DNA from: CAYFZO01 sp965226235
GTDB lineage: Bacteria > Pseudomonadota > Gammaproteobacteria > Poriferisulfidales > Oxydemutatoraceae
Direction of reading: 5' to 3'
DNA: 64,000 bases
Assembly: GCA_965226235.1 (NCBI GenBank)
Contig: OZ245335.1
Coordinates: forward strand, 1,364,001 to 1,428,000
Both the position numbers and the translations under genes were made by a program. The first letter of the stretch is position 1; each line of letters begins with the position of its first letter. Positions 16,484 to 24,109 of this stretch are shown in pieces. Below the pieces are notes generated by a model. The model ran no database searches, was not told the DNA's origin, and saw nothing but the letters and a program-made list of their open reading frames with translations.

Positions 16484-17512
16484 TCAGTCGAGCCGGACTA
16501 CGAAGCGCCCGCACATCTCCCCGGCGATCAAACGGGCGAAGCAGTCAGGCAACTGGCGTAATGTGACCTCCTCGGTGGCAACGCGGTCGAGGTGCATTGA
16601 TGTAGCATCGGCCGCGATCCCTTGCCAGATCCGGCGGCGCACATCCGGCGGACAATTCGCCGAAGTAACGCCCAGCAGGCTGACGCCACGAATGATGAAC
16701 GGGAGGACCGAGAGCGGCAAATCCTCGGACTGGGCGAGCCCTACGCAAACTACGTTACCGCGCGGTCTGGTTGTCTTGACGATGGCACTCAACGTCGCAC
16801 CGCCGAGGTTGTCGATCGCGCCCGCCCAGACGGCCTTTCCAACCGGGCCACCCACGGGCTCGATCCGATCGATCACCCGTTCAGCCCCCAGTCCCTCAAG
16901 GTAATCCGCGCGATCCTGCTTGCGCGTCAGCGCAACGCACCGATACCCCCGACCGGCCAGCATGCGTAACGAAAAACTGCCGACGCCGCCGGTCGCACCT
17001 GTAACCAGTATCGGGCCATCTTCCGGTTTCTGCCCATTCCTTTCCATCAACTCGATGGCGTATGCCGCGGTGAAGCCGGCGGTGCCGATCATCATCGCGC
17101 CATGTGCATCCAGCCTGTCAGGCAAAGCCATCACCGCGGAGGACGGCAGCCTCGCATAGCGCGCATAACCTCCGTCGTATAGCTCCCCCACTCCGCCGCC
17201 CTGGGCGAACACCGGCGTCCCCGCGGCAAGCCGCCCGCTGACGTCGGACACGACGCTGCCCGCCAGATCGATGCCCCCGACCAGGGGGCTGCGTCTGATG
17301 ATCCTGGCGCGATTGGTGCCGGCCATCGCATCCTTGTAATTGACCGCGGAACGGGTCACCTCAATAACGACCTCACCCTCGGTGAGATCATCCAGCGTCA
17401 GAGTCTCAAACCCCGCGCGAAAAGTGCCATCGCCCTGGTAGATGCGCCAGGCTTCAAATGTCGTCCTCGCGGGTGACGCTGCAACCCCACCCGGTCTTGC
17501 TGATGTAGACAC
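16484..17512 (-). CDS. YhdH/AcuI-type quinone oxidoreductase (acrylyl-CoA reductase family)
   Basis: A 342-residue medium-chain dehydrogenase/reductase without zinc sites. It has the catalytic N-terminal fold with SAVNYKDAMAGTNR (typical of YhdH/AcuI), PLVGGIDLAGSV, and the NADPH-binding VTGATGGVGSFSLRML, then LPFIIRGVSLLGVTS at the dimer region. The family reduces acrylyl-CoA or quinone-like substrates with NADPH. The N-terminus (MSTSARPGGVAASP) is extended relative to homologues; ATG 17512 is retained as the only upstream start. The gene is isolated, with no dmd or propionate genes nearby to fix the substrate. Confidence 0.85.
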   Translation of the reverse strand: MSTSARPGGVAASPARTTFEAWRIYQGDGTFRAGFETLTLDDLTEGEVVIEVTRSAVNYKDAMAGTNRARIIRRSPLVGGIDLAGSVVSDVSGRLAAGTPVFAQGGGVGELYDGGYARYARLPSSAVMALPDRLDAHGAMMIGTAGFTAAYAIELMERNGQKPEDGPILVTGATGGVGSFSLRMLAGRGYRCVALTRKQDRADYLEGLGAERVIDRIEPVGGPVGKAVWAGAIDNLGGATLSAIVKTTRPRGNVVCVGLAQSEDLPLSVLPFIIRGVSLLGVTSANCPPDVRRRIWQGIAADATSMHLDRVATEEVTLRQLPDCFARLIAGEMCGRFVVRLD

Positions 17513-17834
17513 TCTGGCACCCCCTGCGACTGTTTCCTAGTCAAATCCGCTCGGGTTATTAGTACCAGCGAACGATCTCACAGGCAACCTCGATGAAAGC
17601 ACGAGCCCCGGCTTCACCGGGGATCTGATCGCTTGAGACGACGGCGTTATGGACAAAGGCAACTGCGAGCGAGACGCGCAAGCTGGCCGGACAACCTGTT
17701 GCAGGCTGTGAACCCTGCAAGTAAGAAACCGTTGCCGGTGATCTTACCCCCACCGACTTATGCGGATTGAGGATTTTCCCATGCTGCCGACGCGAACGAC
17801 CCGTCCAGGAACTGCCTTGTGCAGAAATGATCGA
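17513..17834. other. intergenic, no convincing gene
   Basis: I see no gene family here. A 64-codon frame with GTG start on the minus strand (17559-17753) has no recognisable motif. The stretch leads directly into the first copy of the coiled-coil repeat unit. Confidence 0.4.
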
Positions 17835-18273
17835 GGCGACACACCCGGCCGCTCACCGCATACTCAAAATATTCAAAAACGTGGTCATGATTGCGGTGAC
17901 CACCAGGATCGTGGATAAAGCCAGCCCCACGAACCAGGTTTTCACCGAACCGACTGCAGCTTTCAACTCGGTTTTGTCAGTCTCCATCCTGGCTTTCAAT
18001 TCGGTTTTGTCAGTCTCCATCCTGGCTTTCAACTCGGTTTTGTCAGTCTCCATCCTGGCTCGGTTTTTCATTCGGCCTTGTCGGCCTGCATCTCGGCTTT
18101 CAACCGGCCTTCGGTATCGAGCAGTTGCTGATAGATTGTCTCAAGCGTAATTTCCATCTTGCACCTCCTTAGTGCTGGCAGGAAGACAGTCCGCGGGTTT
18201 CTCCCGGCGGGTGAATGTTATGGGTTTCATGGTGCGTCCGGATGAGGTGGTTGTCAAGAATATCAAGGCCGAC
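17835..18273 (-). repeat. ~440-bp unit containing the coiled-coil gene, copy 1
   Basis: Matches 18413-18879 along its length, including the 3' end of the coiled-coil gene, its ribosome binding site and about 100 bp upstream. The number of internal 33-bp repeats differs. A MITE relic begins exactly at its right end (18273). Confidence 0.85.
17853..18157 (-). pseudogene. coiled-coil membrane protein, frameshifted copy
   Basis: The frame starts at ATG 18157 behind AAGGAGGTG and reads MEITLETIYQQLLDTEGRL as in the intact copy at 18431-18763. It then hits TGA after 29 residues because a short stretch near 18068-18075 differs in length. In the shifted frame a 72-codon remainder (17853-18071) contains three 11-residue repeats (ARMETDKTELK) and the same C-terminal membrane segment. 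Either the gene is broken or it makes two pieces; I call it a pseudogene. Confidence 0.75.
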
Positions 18274-18412
18274 TGTTAGCCAAAAGCCGTAATGTCACCT
18301 TTGCCCAATTATAAAATGACCCCTTTTGATTTCAGGAAGGGCTGTGGCATTCGTAGGGACGACGCATGCACAAGGGCGACGCATGCGTCGCCCCTACAAA
18401 CCTACGCGCAAA
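18273..18412 (+). mobile_element. ISNCY-derived MITE relic (left end and palindrome)
   Basis: Begins GTTAGCCAAAAGCC and matches the left terminus of the ISNCY element at 4992 and the MITE at 45146-45325. It continues through the GGCATTCGTAGGG segment into a degenerate form of the GGGGCGACGCATGCGTCGCCCC palindrome found in that MITE. The right terminus is missing. It sits precisely between the two copies of the coiled-coil gene unit. Confidence 0.7.
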
Positions 18413-18879
18413 GGCGACACAACCGGCCGCTCACCGCATACTCAAAATATTCAAAAACGTGGTCATGATAGCGGTGACCACCAGGATCGTGGATAAAGCC
18501 AGCCCCACGAACCAGGTTTTCACCGAACCGACTGCATCTTTCAACTCGGTTTTATCAGTCTCCATCCTGGCTTTCAATTCGGTTTTGTCAGTCTCCATCC
18601 TGGCTTTCAACTCGGTTTTGTCAGCCTCCATCCTGGCTTTCAACTCGGTTTTGTCAGTCTCCATCCTGGCTGCTAGTTCGGCCTTGTCGGCCTGCATCTC
18701 TGCTTTCAACCGGCCTTCGGTATCGAGCAGCTTCTGATAGATTGTCTCAAGCGTAATTTCCATCTCGCACCTCCCTCGTGCTGGCAGGAAGACAGTCCGC
18801 GGGTTTCTCCCGGCGGGTGAATGTTATGGGTTTCATGGTGCGTCCGGGTGAGGTGGTTGTCAAGAATATCAAGGCCGAC
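18413..18879 (-). repeat. ~465-bp unit containing the coiled-coil gene, copy 2
   Basis: Second copy of the unit at 17835-18273, longer because it carries extra 33-bp repeats within the gene. Confidence 0.85.
18431..18763 (-). CDS. Bdr-like coiled-coil protein with 11-residue repeats and C-terminal membrane helix
   Basis: The 110-residue protein starts at ATG 18763 behind GGGAGGTG. After a 20-residue head it has consecutive 11-residue repeats (ARMETDKTELK, with Glu-Ala or Thr variants), an arrangement that favours a right-handed hendecad coiled coil. It ends with a membrane segment (WFVGLALSTILVVTAIMTTFL). Head, charged repeat rod and C-terminal anchor resemble the layout of Borrelia Bdr and DUF1640 proteins. 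The repeats are near-identical at DNA level as 33-bp units, so length variation by slippage is expected. Function is unknown; an oligomeric inner-membrane protein is likely. It is transcribed on its own. Confidence 0.75.
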   Translation of the reverse strand: MEITLETIYQKLLDTEGRLKAEMQADKAELAARMETDKTELKARMEADKTELKARMETDKTELKARMETDKTELKDAVGSVKTWFVGLALSTILVVTAIMTTFLNILSMR

Positions 18880-19304
18880 GATACCGCTTGTCCGAATTTC
18901 AGCGCCACTCGCGAAATTTACGGCTCCCGTGTTCGGCTTCCCAGGAAAAAACGCCCCGCGAATACGGTAACCAAGCCACCGGGCGAGCAGCCCCGGGATG
19001 TCAACACCGGCGAGCGTTGCGATCACGACGACCGAATCAAGGAACACGCGGCTATCCACTGGAGGATCCAGGTTCGGGAAGAATCCACATGGCCTCGCCC
19101 GGACAAAACGGCACCATGGCAAGCTTCACCTCGCGGGCATCCCAAAGATGCTTCGTCGCGTGCCAGATCAATACCGGCTACACAATACCCGGAAGAGGGA
19201 GGCCAGAAGCTTCATCAGCCTGACAAGCCAAAGGCTATTCAACCATACTGCGGAGCGGCGAGATTCGGGCCGTGGAACCTGCGGACCAAATTCGTAAGCG
19301 GGCT
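18880..19304. other. no supported gene
   Basis: A 138-codon minus-strand frame (18706-19122) overlaps the coiled-coil gene in another frame and shows no family. I see no IS end, RNA or terminator that can be supported in the remainder before the protease stop. Confidence 0.4.
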
Positions 19305-20603
19305 TTATTCTTTCTTGGCTTCCTGTATATGCTGGCTCAATTCCTGAATCGCCCGCTGCACCTGGAAATCCTCCCGCAACAACTCGCCCAGGTCCCGCCG
19401 TTTCAAGGGCAGCTTCTTCACAGGGGTTGTGTCCGACGCCTCTTCCTGCGCTTCATTTTCGCCGTTTTGGGCCACCTGTTTGGCAGGCGCGGGACTGTTC
19501 AGGACGAGATCGGGCGTGATGCCGATATCCTGTATCGAACGTCCCAGCGGCGTGTAGTACTTCGCGGTCGTCAGCTTGACCGCACGAAACTTGTCCAGCG
19601 GGTGTACCGTCTGCACCGATCCCTTACCAAAGGACTGGGTGCCCAGGATCCTGGCTCGCATGTGGTCCTGCAAAGCCCCCGCAACGATTTCGGAAGCCGA
19701 AGCCGATCCCATATTGACTAACACAACGACCGGTATTTCGCCTGCCCGCTGACTTGTTCTGGTCATATACTCGACACGGGAGTCCTCCTGTCTCCCCTGG
19801 GTATACACCACCAGTTTGTCCGGCGCTAAAAACACATCGGACACGCCGACCGCGGCATTGAGCACCCCCCCAGGGTTGCTGCGCAAGTCAAGAATCAGCC
19901 CCTTCAGTTTTCCCTTCGCTCCGGCGTTCGCTTGTTTCTTAAGATCTTTCAGCGCCTTGACCAACAATTGGGGAGTGTCAACCTGAAATTTGGTGATCCT
20001 GAGATAACCGACACCGTCGAGCAAAACATGCTTGACACTGTTTACCTTGATCACATCGCGCGTGATCTCCACCTCAAACGGTTGTTCGTTCTCTCTGACG
20101 ATAATCAGCCTCACCGCAGTTCCTACCAACCCGCGCATCCTGTCCACCGCATCCGACAAACTCATCCCCTTGACCGGCTCATCGTCTATTTGCGTAATCA
20201 AGTCTCCCGCAAGCAAACCTGCTCTGAAAGCAGGAGAATCATCGATCGGCGCAATCACTCTCACCAACCCTTCTTCCATACCGACTTCAATCCCCAAGCC
20301 ACCGAACTTGCCGGTCGTGCTGATTTTCAGATCATCGAATTCGCGCTTGGTCAAAAAAGCCGAATAAGGATCGAGCGTCTTCACCATTCCGCGAATGGCA
20401 CCTTCTATCAAGGTATTGTCGTCGACCTCGTCGACATACTCGGTCTTGATATGCGCATACACGTCACTAAACAGACGCAAATCCTCCAGCGGAGGTTGGT
20501 AGTCGGCGGCCTGCGCGGTAATCACAGCATGGCTGATCAATGCGCCGCCTGCCAGCAACACAGCAGTTACAAACGCAAACGCATGACGCCGGTCTTTTTT
20601 CAT
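19305..20603 (-). CDS. ctpA: carboxyl-terminal processing protease, S41 family
   Basis: A periplasmic serine protease of 432 residues with a signal anchor (HAFAFVTAVLLAGGALISHAV). An N-terminal helical region (SDVYAHIKTEYVDEVD) is followed by a PDZ domain (around residues 95-165: KFGGLGIEVG, AGLLAGDLI). The catalytic core has LDLRSNPGG, nucleophile Ser in NMGSASASEIVAGAL and the base Lys in GTQSFGKGSVQT. ATG 20603 directly precedes the basic signal sequence; ATG 20615 is possible. Its family trims C-termini of periplasmic or outer-membrane proteins. The C-tail is long, charged and rich in Glu/Lys. No nlpI or murein genes lie alongside. The symbol is by similarity. Confidence 0.92.
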   Translation of the reverse strand: MKKDRRHAFAFVTAVLLAGGALISHAVITAQAADYQPPLEDLRLFSDVYAHIKTEYVDEVDDNTLIEGAIRGMVKTLDPYSAFLTKREFDDLKISTTGKFGGLGIEVGMEEGLVRVIAPIDDSPAFRAGLLAGDLITQIDDEPVKGMSLSDAVDRMRGLVGTAVRLIIVRENEQPFEVEITRDVIKVNSVKHVLLDGVGYLRITKFQVDTPQLLVKALKDLKKQANAGAKGKLKGLILDLRSNPGGVLNAAVGVSDVFLAPDKLVVYTQGRQEDSRVEYMTRTSQRAGEIPVVVLVNMGSASASEIVAGALQDHMRARILGTQSFGKGSVQTVHPLDKFRAVKLTTAKYYTPLGRSIQDIGITPDLVLNSPAPAKQVAQNGENEAQEEASDTTPVKKLPLKRRDLGELLREDFQVQRAIQELSQHIQEAKKE

Positions 20604-21107
20604 CAAAGCACCCATTCCTTGAAGATCCGCAGAACAAAACGAAAAACTGAATAGCACATTATACTTGAGACGCTCGGTTAGGAAAGGAGCACCGGGGAAT
20701 GCACAGCAGCCTGCCTGCCGCGACTATATCGCAGGATGGACCCGAGGCCTTTGGGGAGGGCCTTTCCGGATGCTCCAGGCATGAGGCTGACGGAGCGAGG
20801 AGGCGACCATGAACACTGGCCTGTAAAACGCCGACCAATAAGAAACCTGATCGATGGGTTGCTGCCGGATTGACTACATGTATTCCCTACTCACGTCCAT
20901 GCAAGCCATTGCTGTTCGGCAATCGTCATCCAGGACCAACAGCCGCATCGAGGACTCAATTACCTCACCCCCGCCAAATGCTCGCCCAACACCTGCCTCG
21001 TTTGTCCCATAATATGTGGTGGCGCAGTGCAGTGTGTTGTTTTGACGGGCTCCCTGTAGTAAGCTTTCGCTCACTTTTCCGAGTGCCTCGCCATGCAAAC
21101 CTGCACC
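20604..21107. other. intergenic region between ctpA and rplM
   Basis: Divergent spacer of about 500 bp. It contains an IS481-like right-end relic at 20973-21033 and must carry the rplM promoter, though no convincing -35/-10 pair is seen. A five-codon frame at 20809 has a textbook GAGGAGG site but no continuation. Confidence 0.5.
20973..21033 (+). mobile_element. relic right end of an IS481-like element
   Basis: Encodes the transposase tail (AKCSPNTCLV in one frame, QMLAQHLPRLSH in the native frame) and the terminal repeat reading CGTTTGTCCCAT. It lies upstream of rplM, so the insertion occurred close to a ribosomal promoter. Confidence 0.7.
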
Positions 21108-21536
21108 ATGAAAACCTATATACCGAAAAAGCACGACATCAAGCGGGCGTGGCACGTTGTAGACGCGACGGGTAAACCGCTGGGACGGCTCGCGAGCGAA
21201 GTGGCGAAACGCCTGCGTGGCAAGCATAAGCCTCAGTACACACCGCATCTGGATGTCGGCGACCATATCATTGTGGTGAATGCGAAGAAAATCGTGGTGA
21301 CGGGAAACAAGCGGGAGAATAAACTGTATTACCGACACTCTGGTTACGTAGGCAACCTGAAGGTAGCTTCCTTTCGGGAAATGATAGACAAGCACCCGGA
21401 ACGCGTCATTGAACGCGCAGTGAAAGGGATGCTGCCCAGAAATTCCCTGGGTCGTGAAATGTTTCGCAAGCTGCATGTCTACGCGGGAGCGACGCATAAG
21501 AATCAGGCCCAACAGCCACAGCCGCTGGAGATTTGA
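21108..21536 (+). CDS. rplM: 50S ribosomal protein L13
   Basis: The 142-residue product has the same length as the Escherichia coli protein. It begins MKTYIPKKHDIKRAWHVVDA, contains GKPLGRLASEVAKRLRGKHK, GDHIIVVNA, YRHSGYVG and RAVKGMLPRNSLGR, all invariant for L13. ATG 21108 is chosen over 21093 because homologues start MKT. It is followed after five bases by rpsI, the standard L13-S9 operon. Confidence 0.97.
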   Translation: MKTYIPKKHDIKRAWHVVDATGKPLGRLASEVAKRLRGKHKPQYTPHLDVGDHIIVVNAKKIVVTGNKRENKLYYRHSGYVGNLKVASFREMIDKHPERVIERAVKGMLPRNSLGREMFRKLHVYAGATHKNQAQQPQPLEI

Positions 21537-21541
21537 GTCAT

Positions 21542-21940
21542 ATGGCGAACGAAAAAGAACAGGCTTATGGAACCGGAAGGCGCAAGAGTTCGGTCGCGCG
21601 AGTATACATGCACACGGGCACGGGTGCTTTCAGCGTCAACAACCGCGGGATGGAAGAGTACTTTGGCCGGGAGAGTCTGTGCATGCTGATCCGCCAGCCG
21701 CTGGATAAAACCGAGATGAACGGAAAGTTCGATTTCAAGGTGATGGTCAAGGGGGGAGGGACCTCGGGTCAGGCAGGCGCTGTCCGCCTGGGCGTCGCCC
21801 GGGCGTTGCTTCAATACGAAAAAGAATTGCGCCAGCCGTTGAGGGAAAGCGGGTTTCTGACTCGCGACGCGCGCATTGTCGAGCGCAAGAAAGTCGGGCT
21901 GCACAAAGCCCGCAAGGCTACACAGTACTCCAAACGCTGA
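21542..21940 (+). CDS. rpsI: 30S ribosomal protein S9
   Basis: 132 residues with the S9 signature: YGTGRRKSSVARVYM, GTGAFSVNNRG, VKGGGTSGQAGAVRLGVARAL, the C-terminal GFLTRDARIVERKKVGLHKAR and the terminal Ser-Lys-Arg that reaches the ribosomal P-site. ATG 21542 has GGAG upstream; a TTG at 21533 is unlikely. It pairs with rplM. Confidence 0.97.
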   Translation: MANEKEQAYGTGRRKSSVARVYMHTGTGAFSVNNRGMEEYFGRESLCMLIRQPLDKTEMNGKFDFKVMVKGGGTSGQAGAVRLGVARALLQYEKELRQPLRESGFLTRDARIVERKKVGLHKARKATQYSKR

Positions 21941-21945
21941 TTGGT

Positions 21946-21971
21946 GCCGGTCGCTGTTCATCGCGACCGGC
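21946..21971 (+). terminator. possible terminator or attenuating hairpin after rpsI
   Basis: A perfect 9-bp GC-rich stem (21946-21954 with 21963-21971) with an eight-base loop starts six bases after the rpsI stop. It is not followed by a T-run, so intrinsic termination is uncertain. Confidence 0.45.
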
Positions 21972-22032
21972 ATTACTGAATCACCCGCGACGGAACGGTT
22001 CTAATTGCCAACAAACCTCGAGAAACGAAGCG

Positions 22033-22233
22033 ATGACCAAGCAAGAAAAAATTCTCAGGATGATCGAGATGCAGAAAAAGTTCATCGAAAAAGAACAGGC
22101 AAGCGGTGTAACCGCTGAAGAGTATTTCGTACCGACGGGAGATTCGCCCTTGAAGGGCTACCGCGAGGAGTACCTGAAGCTCGCCATGGAAGTCCTTGAT
22201 GACGCGCATGAGGAAGTCGGCTCTCACCGCTGA
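22033..22233 (+). CDS. small unknown protein
   Basis: A 66-residue charged protein starting MTKQEKILRMIEMQKKFIEKE, helical at the N-terminus, with a conserved-looking middle (GVTAEEYFVPTGDSPLKGYREEY). No membrane segment or signal is present. It is collinear with rpsI and followed 39 bases later by another small gene on the same strand. No function is known to me. Confidence 0.6.
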   Translation: MTKQEKILRMIEMQKKFIEKEQASGVTAEEYFVPTGDSPLKGYREEYLKLAMEVLDDAHEEVGSHR

Positions 22234-22272
22234 CAGGGCATCCGCGACTCCAGCGTCTGCTACCGCTTTCGC

Positions 22273-22617
22273 ATGGTGCTGAACATCCAGATCAACGACC
22301 GGGAATACCCGGTGGAAGTGCCGGATCCGTTGCTGGATGACGCAGAAGATTTTTTCCGCAGATTGAATCAAGACATGGATCGAGGCTACCAGATGAGTCG
22401 GCAATGGGTGGACAACCCAAGCGTGGAGCAGCGCTGCCAAATCGTCGCCGACCGTATCCTGACGGCGGTCCATCAAAAAAACCGTTACATGGTAGGCTTG
22501 GGCAGTGCTTACATCCTGAAGCACATGCCGGGTGTCAGTCGCGTCAGAATAGATACCGCAGGCGATATGATGCACACCGCGTTTGAATTCCGTGCAGCGG
22601 AACCGCAGACGGCCTAA
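22273..22617 (+). CDS. small unknown protein
   Basis: A 114-residue protein with an N-terminal beta motif (MVLNIQINDREYPVEVPD) and a helical body rich in Arg, Asp and Gln, ending AFEFRAAEPQTA. No Cys-motif or membrane segment. The start codon is ATG 22273; the other choice (MVL) is the same codon. It overlaps the end of lysA on the opposite strand by four bases. The pair 22033-22233 and 22273-22617 looks like an operon of uncharacterised proteins downstream of rplM-rpsI. Confidence 0.6.
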   Translation: MVLNIQINDREYPVEVPDPLLDDAEDFFRRLNQDMDRGYQMSRQWVDNPSVEQRCQIVADRILTAVHQKNRYMVGLGSAYILKHMPGVSRVRIDTAGDMMHTAFEFRAAEPQTA

Positions 22618-23891
22618 ACCACGATTTCTCCGGCGACCAGTGCCTCGAATGTCTCCCTGCTGCGGATGAGCAGTGCCTTGCCGTCACGAATCAGCACTTC
22701 GGCAGGGCGCTGCCGTGAATTGTAGTTGCCCGCCATCGAAAACCCGTACGCGCCTGTTGACAAAACGGCGAGCAGATCCCCTTCGGCAATCGTCAGGTTG
22801 CAGTCTTTGGCGATAACGTCGGTGCTTTCGCACACAGGGCCGACAATGTCGTAGTCGGCCGCCGGTAGGCTGCGGGGGGCGGCCTCGACAGACACCACGC
22901 GGTGGCTGGCAGCATACAGGGCCGGCCGTAACAAGTCGTTCATTGCTGCGTCGACCACGGCAAAGTTGCGCGGGCTTTCGGTTTTCAGATAAATAACGCG
23001 CGTCAGCAGCAAGCCGGCGTCCGCGATGAGCGCACGCCCCGGTTCGATCAGAACCGTCCAGGGGCATCCCTGATGGCAATGCTCGGCCAGTGCTTCAAGC
23101 AGACAGCCGACATATTCATCTGCTGCGGGGACTTCCCTGCCATCGTAGGAGACACCGAATCCTCCACCGAAGTCGATCTGGCGCAGTTCGATGCCACGGG
23201 CTTCCGCCGCGTGAGCAAACTGCAGCATGCGCGCGAACGCCGTCGCAAAAGGTGCCAGCGCCGTGATTTGTGAGCCGATATGGCAACTGATGCCAACGAC
23301 TTCAAGAAAGTCGCTTTTTGCTGCAACCTGGCATAGTTCCATCGCTGTTTTCTCCGGCAGACCGAACTTGTTTTCTTTCATGCCCGTTGCGATATGCGCG
23401 TGGGTGTCGACTTCCACGTCCGGGTTAATACGCAGACATACCGGCGCCACTTTCCCCAGGCTCCTGGCGTAGCGCTCGATCGCTTTCAGTTCGGAAACCG
23501 ATTCGATGTTGAAGCAACGGATACCGACTTCCAAAGCGCGACGGATTTCGCTTTCGCGTTTTCCGACGCCGGAAAAAACCACGCGCGATGGTTCTCCTCG
23601 CGCCAGCAACACCCGTTCGAGTTCTCCCCCGGAGACGATGTCGAAGCCGCTACCGAGGCGCGCGAAAGAATTGAGTACGGCGATGTTGGAACACGCCTTG
23701 ACCGCGTAGCAAACCAGATGCTTTTGATCACCGAACGCGCGATCAAAAGCTTGCCATCTTGCCGTCATCGCCGCGTGTGAATAGACGTAGGTGGGGCTGC
23801 CAAACTCCCGCGCCACTTCGACCAGGGACACACCATCCAGACAAAGACCCGTGTCGGTGGGTTGCAAAGAAGGCAAGGTCGATTTCCGCAT
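22614..23891 (-). CDS. lysA: diaminopimelate decarboxylase
   Basis: PLP enzyme of the alanine-racemase fold, converting meso-diaminopimelate to lysine. 425 residues with the PLP lysine in CYAVKACSN, SGGELERVL, GSQI, GGGFGVSYDG, EPGRALIADAG, and the substrate/PLP segment GPVCESTDV. The start ATG is fused to the stop of lptM (TGATG). The position beside a small lipoprotein gene is the common lptM-lysA arrangement of Gammaproteobacteria, often followed by dapF, which is not here. Confidence 0.96.
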   Translation of the reverse strand: MRKSTLPSLQPTDTGLCLDGVSLVEVAREFGSPTYVYSHAAMTARWQAFDRAFGDQKHLVCYAVKACSNIAVLNSFARLGSGFDIVSGGELERVLLARGEPSRVVFSGVGKRESEIRRALEVGIRCFNIESVSELKAIERYARSLGKVAPVCLRINPDVEVDTHAHIATGMKENKFGLPEKTAMELCQVAAKSDFLEVVGISCHIGSQITALAPFATAFARMLQFAHAAEARGIELRQIDFGGGFGVSYDGREVPAADEYVGCLLEALAEHCHQGCPWTVLIEPGRALIADAGLLLTRVIYLKTESPRNFAVVDAAMNDLLRPALYAASHRVVSVEAAPRSLPAADYDIVGPVCESTDVIAKDCNLTIAEGDLLAVLSTGAYGFSMAGNYNSRQRPAEVLIRDGKALLIRSRETFEALVAGEIVV

Positions 23892-24028
23892 CAGGAGTTG
23901 CTTTGGGGAGAGGTGTCCGGAGGGGAGGTGGGAGGTAGGTAAAGTTCACCGCTTTGCCCGCAGGCATACAAAAAAATACATGCCGCCACGGCCCAGCGGC
24001 GCGCATACGTGGCAATCGTACTCTCCAC
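23891..24028 (-). CDS. lptM: LPS-assembly lipoprotein LptM (YifL) homologue
   Basis: A 45-residue product from GTG 24028 whose stop TGA overlaps the lysA ATG. It has a short basic head, a hydrophobic signal (RRWAVAACIFLYA), a lipobox Cys in LYAC, and then GQSGELYLPP, the LptM signature, followed by a Pro-rich tail. LptM helps LptD mature for LPS transport. Only GTG is available as a start because an in-frame TGA lies 15 bases upstream. Too short for automatic gene calls. Supported by its standard position before lysA. Confidence 0.8.
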   Translation of the reverse strand: MESTIATYARRWAVAACIFLYACGQSGELYLPPTSPPDTSPQSNS

Positions 24029-24109
24029 GCGGGGAGTGTATCAAATCATCCGGACCATCTCCCGCCGTTCACGTCTTCCGAACCTGATCACGGGGTGTGG
24101 TGGGATATA

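Noticed and set aside
17559..17753. 64-codon minus-strand frame before the coiled-coil unit
   Set aside because: GTG start, no motif, no SD and no conserved neighbour; not enough to call a gene.
18431..18763. 33-bp tandem repeats considered as a CRISPR array
   Set aside because: The repeats are contiguous, in frame and without unique spacers; they encode an 11-residue protein repeat.
18706..19122. 138-codon minus-strand frame overlapping the coiled-coil gene
   Set aside because: Runs through the coiled-coil gene start in another frame and shows no recognisable family.
20809..20826. Five-codon frame behind a perfect GAGGAGG site upstream of rplM
   Set aside because: No continuation in any frame and no leader-peptide features; probably the remnant of a lost gene.
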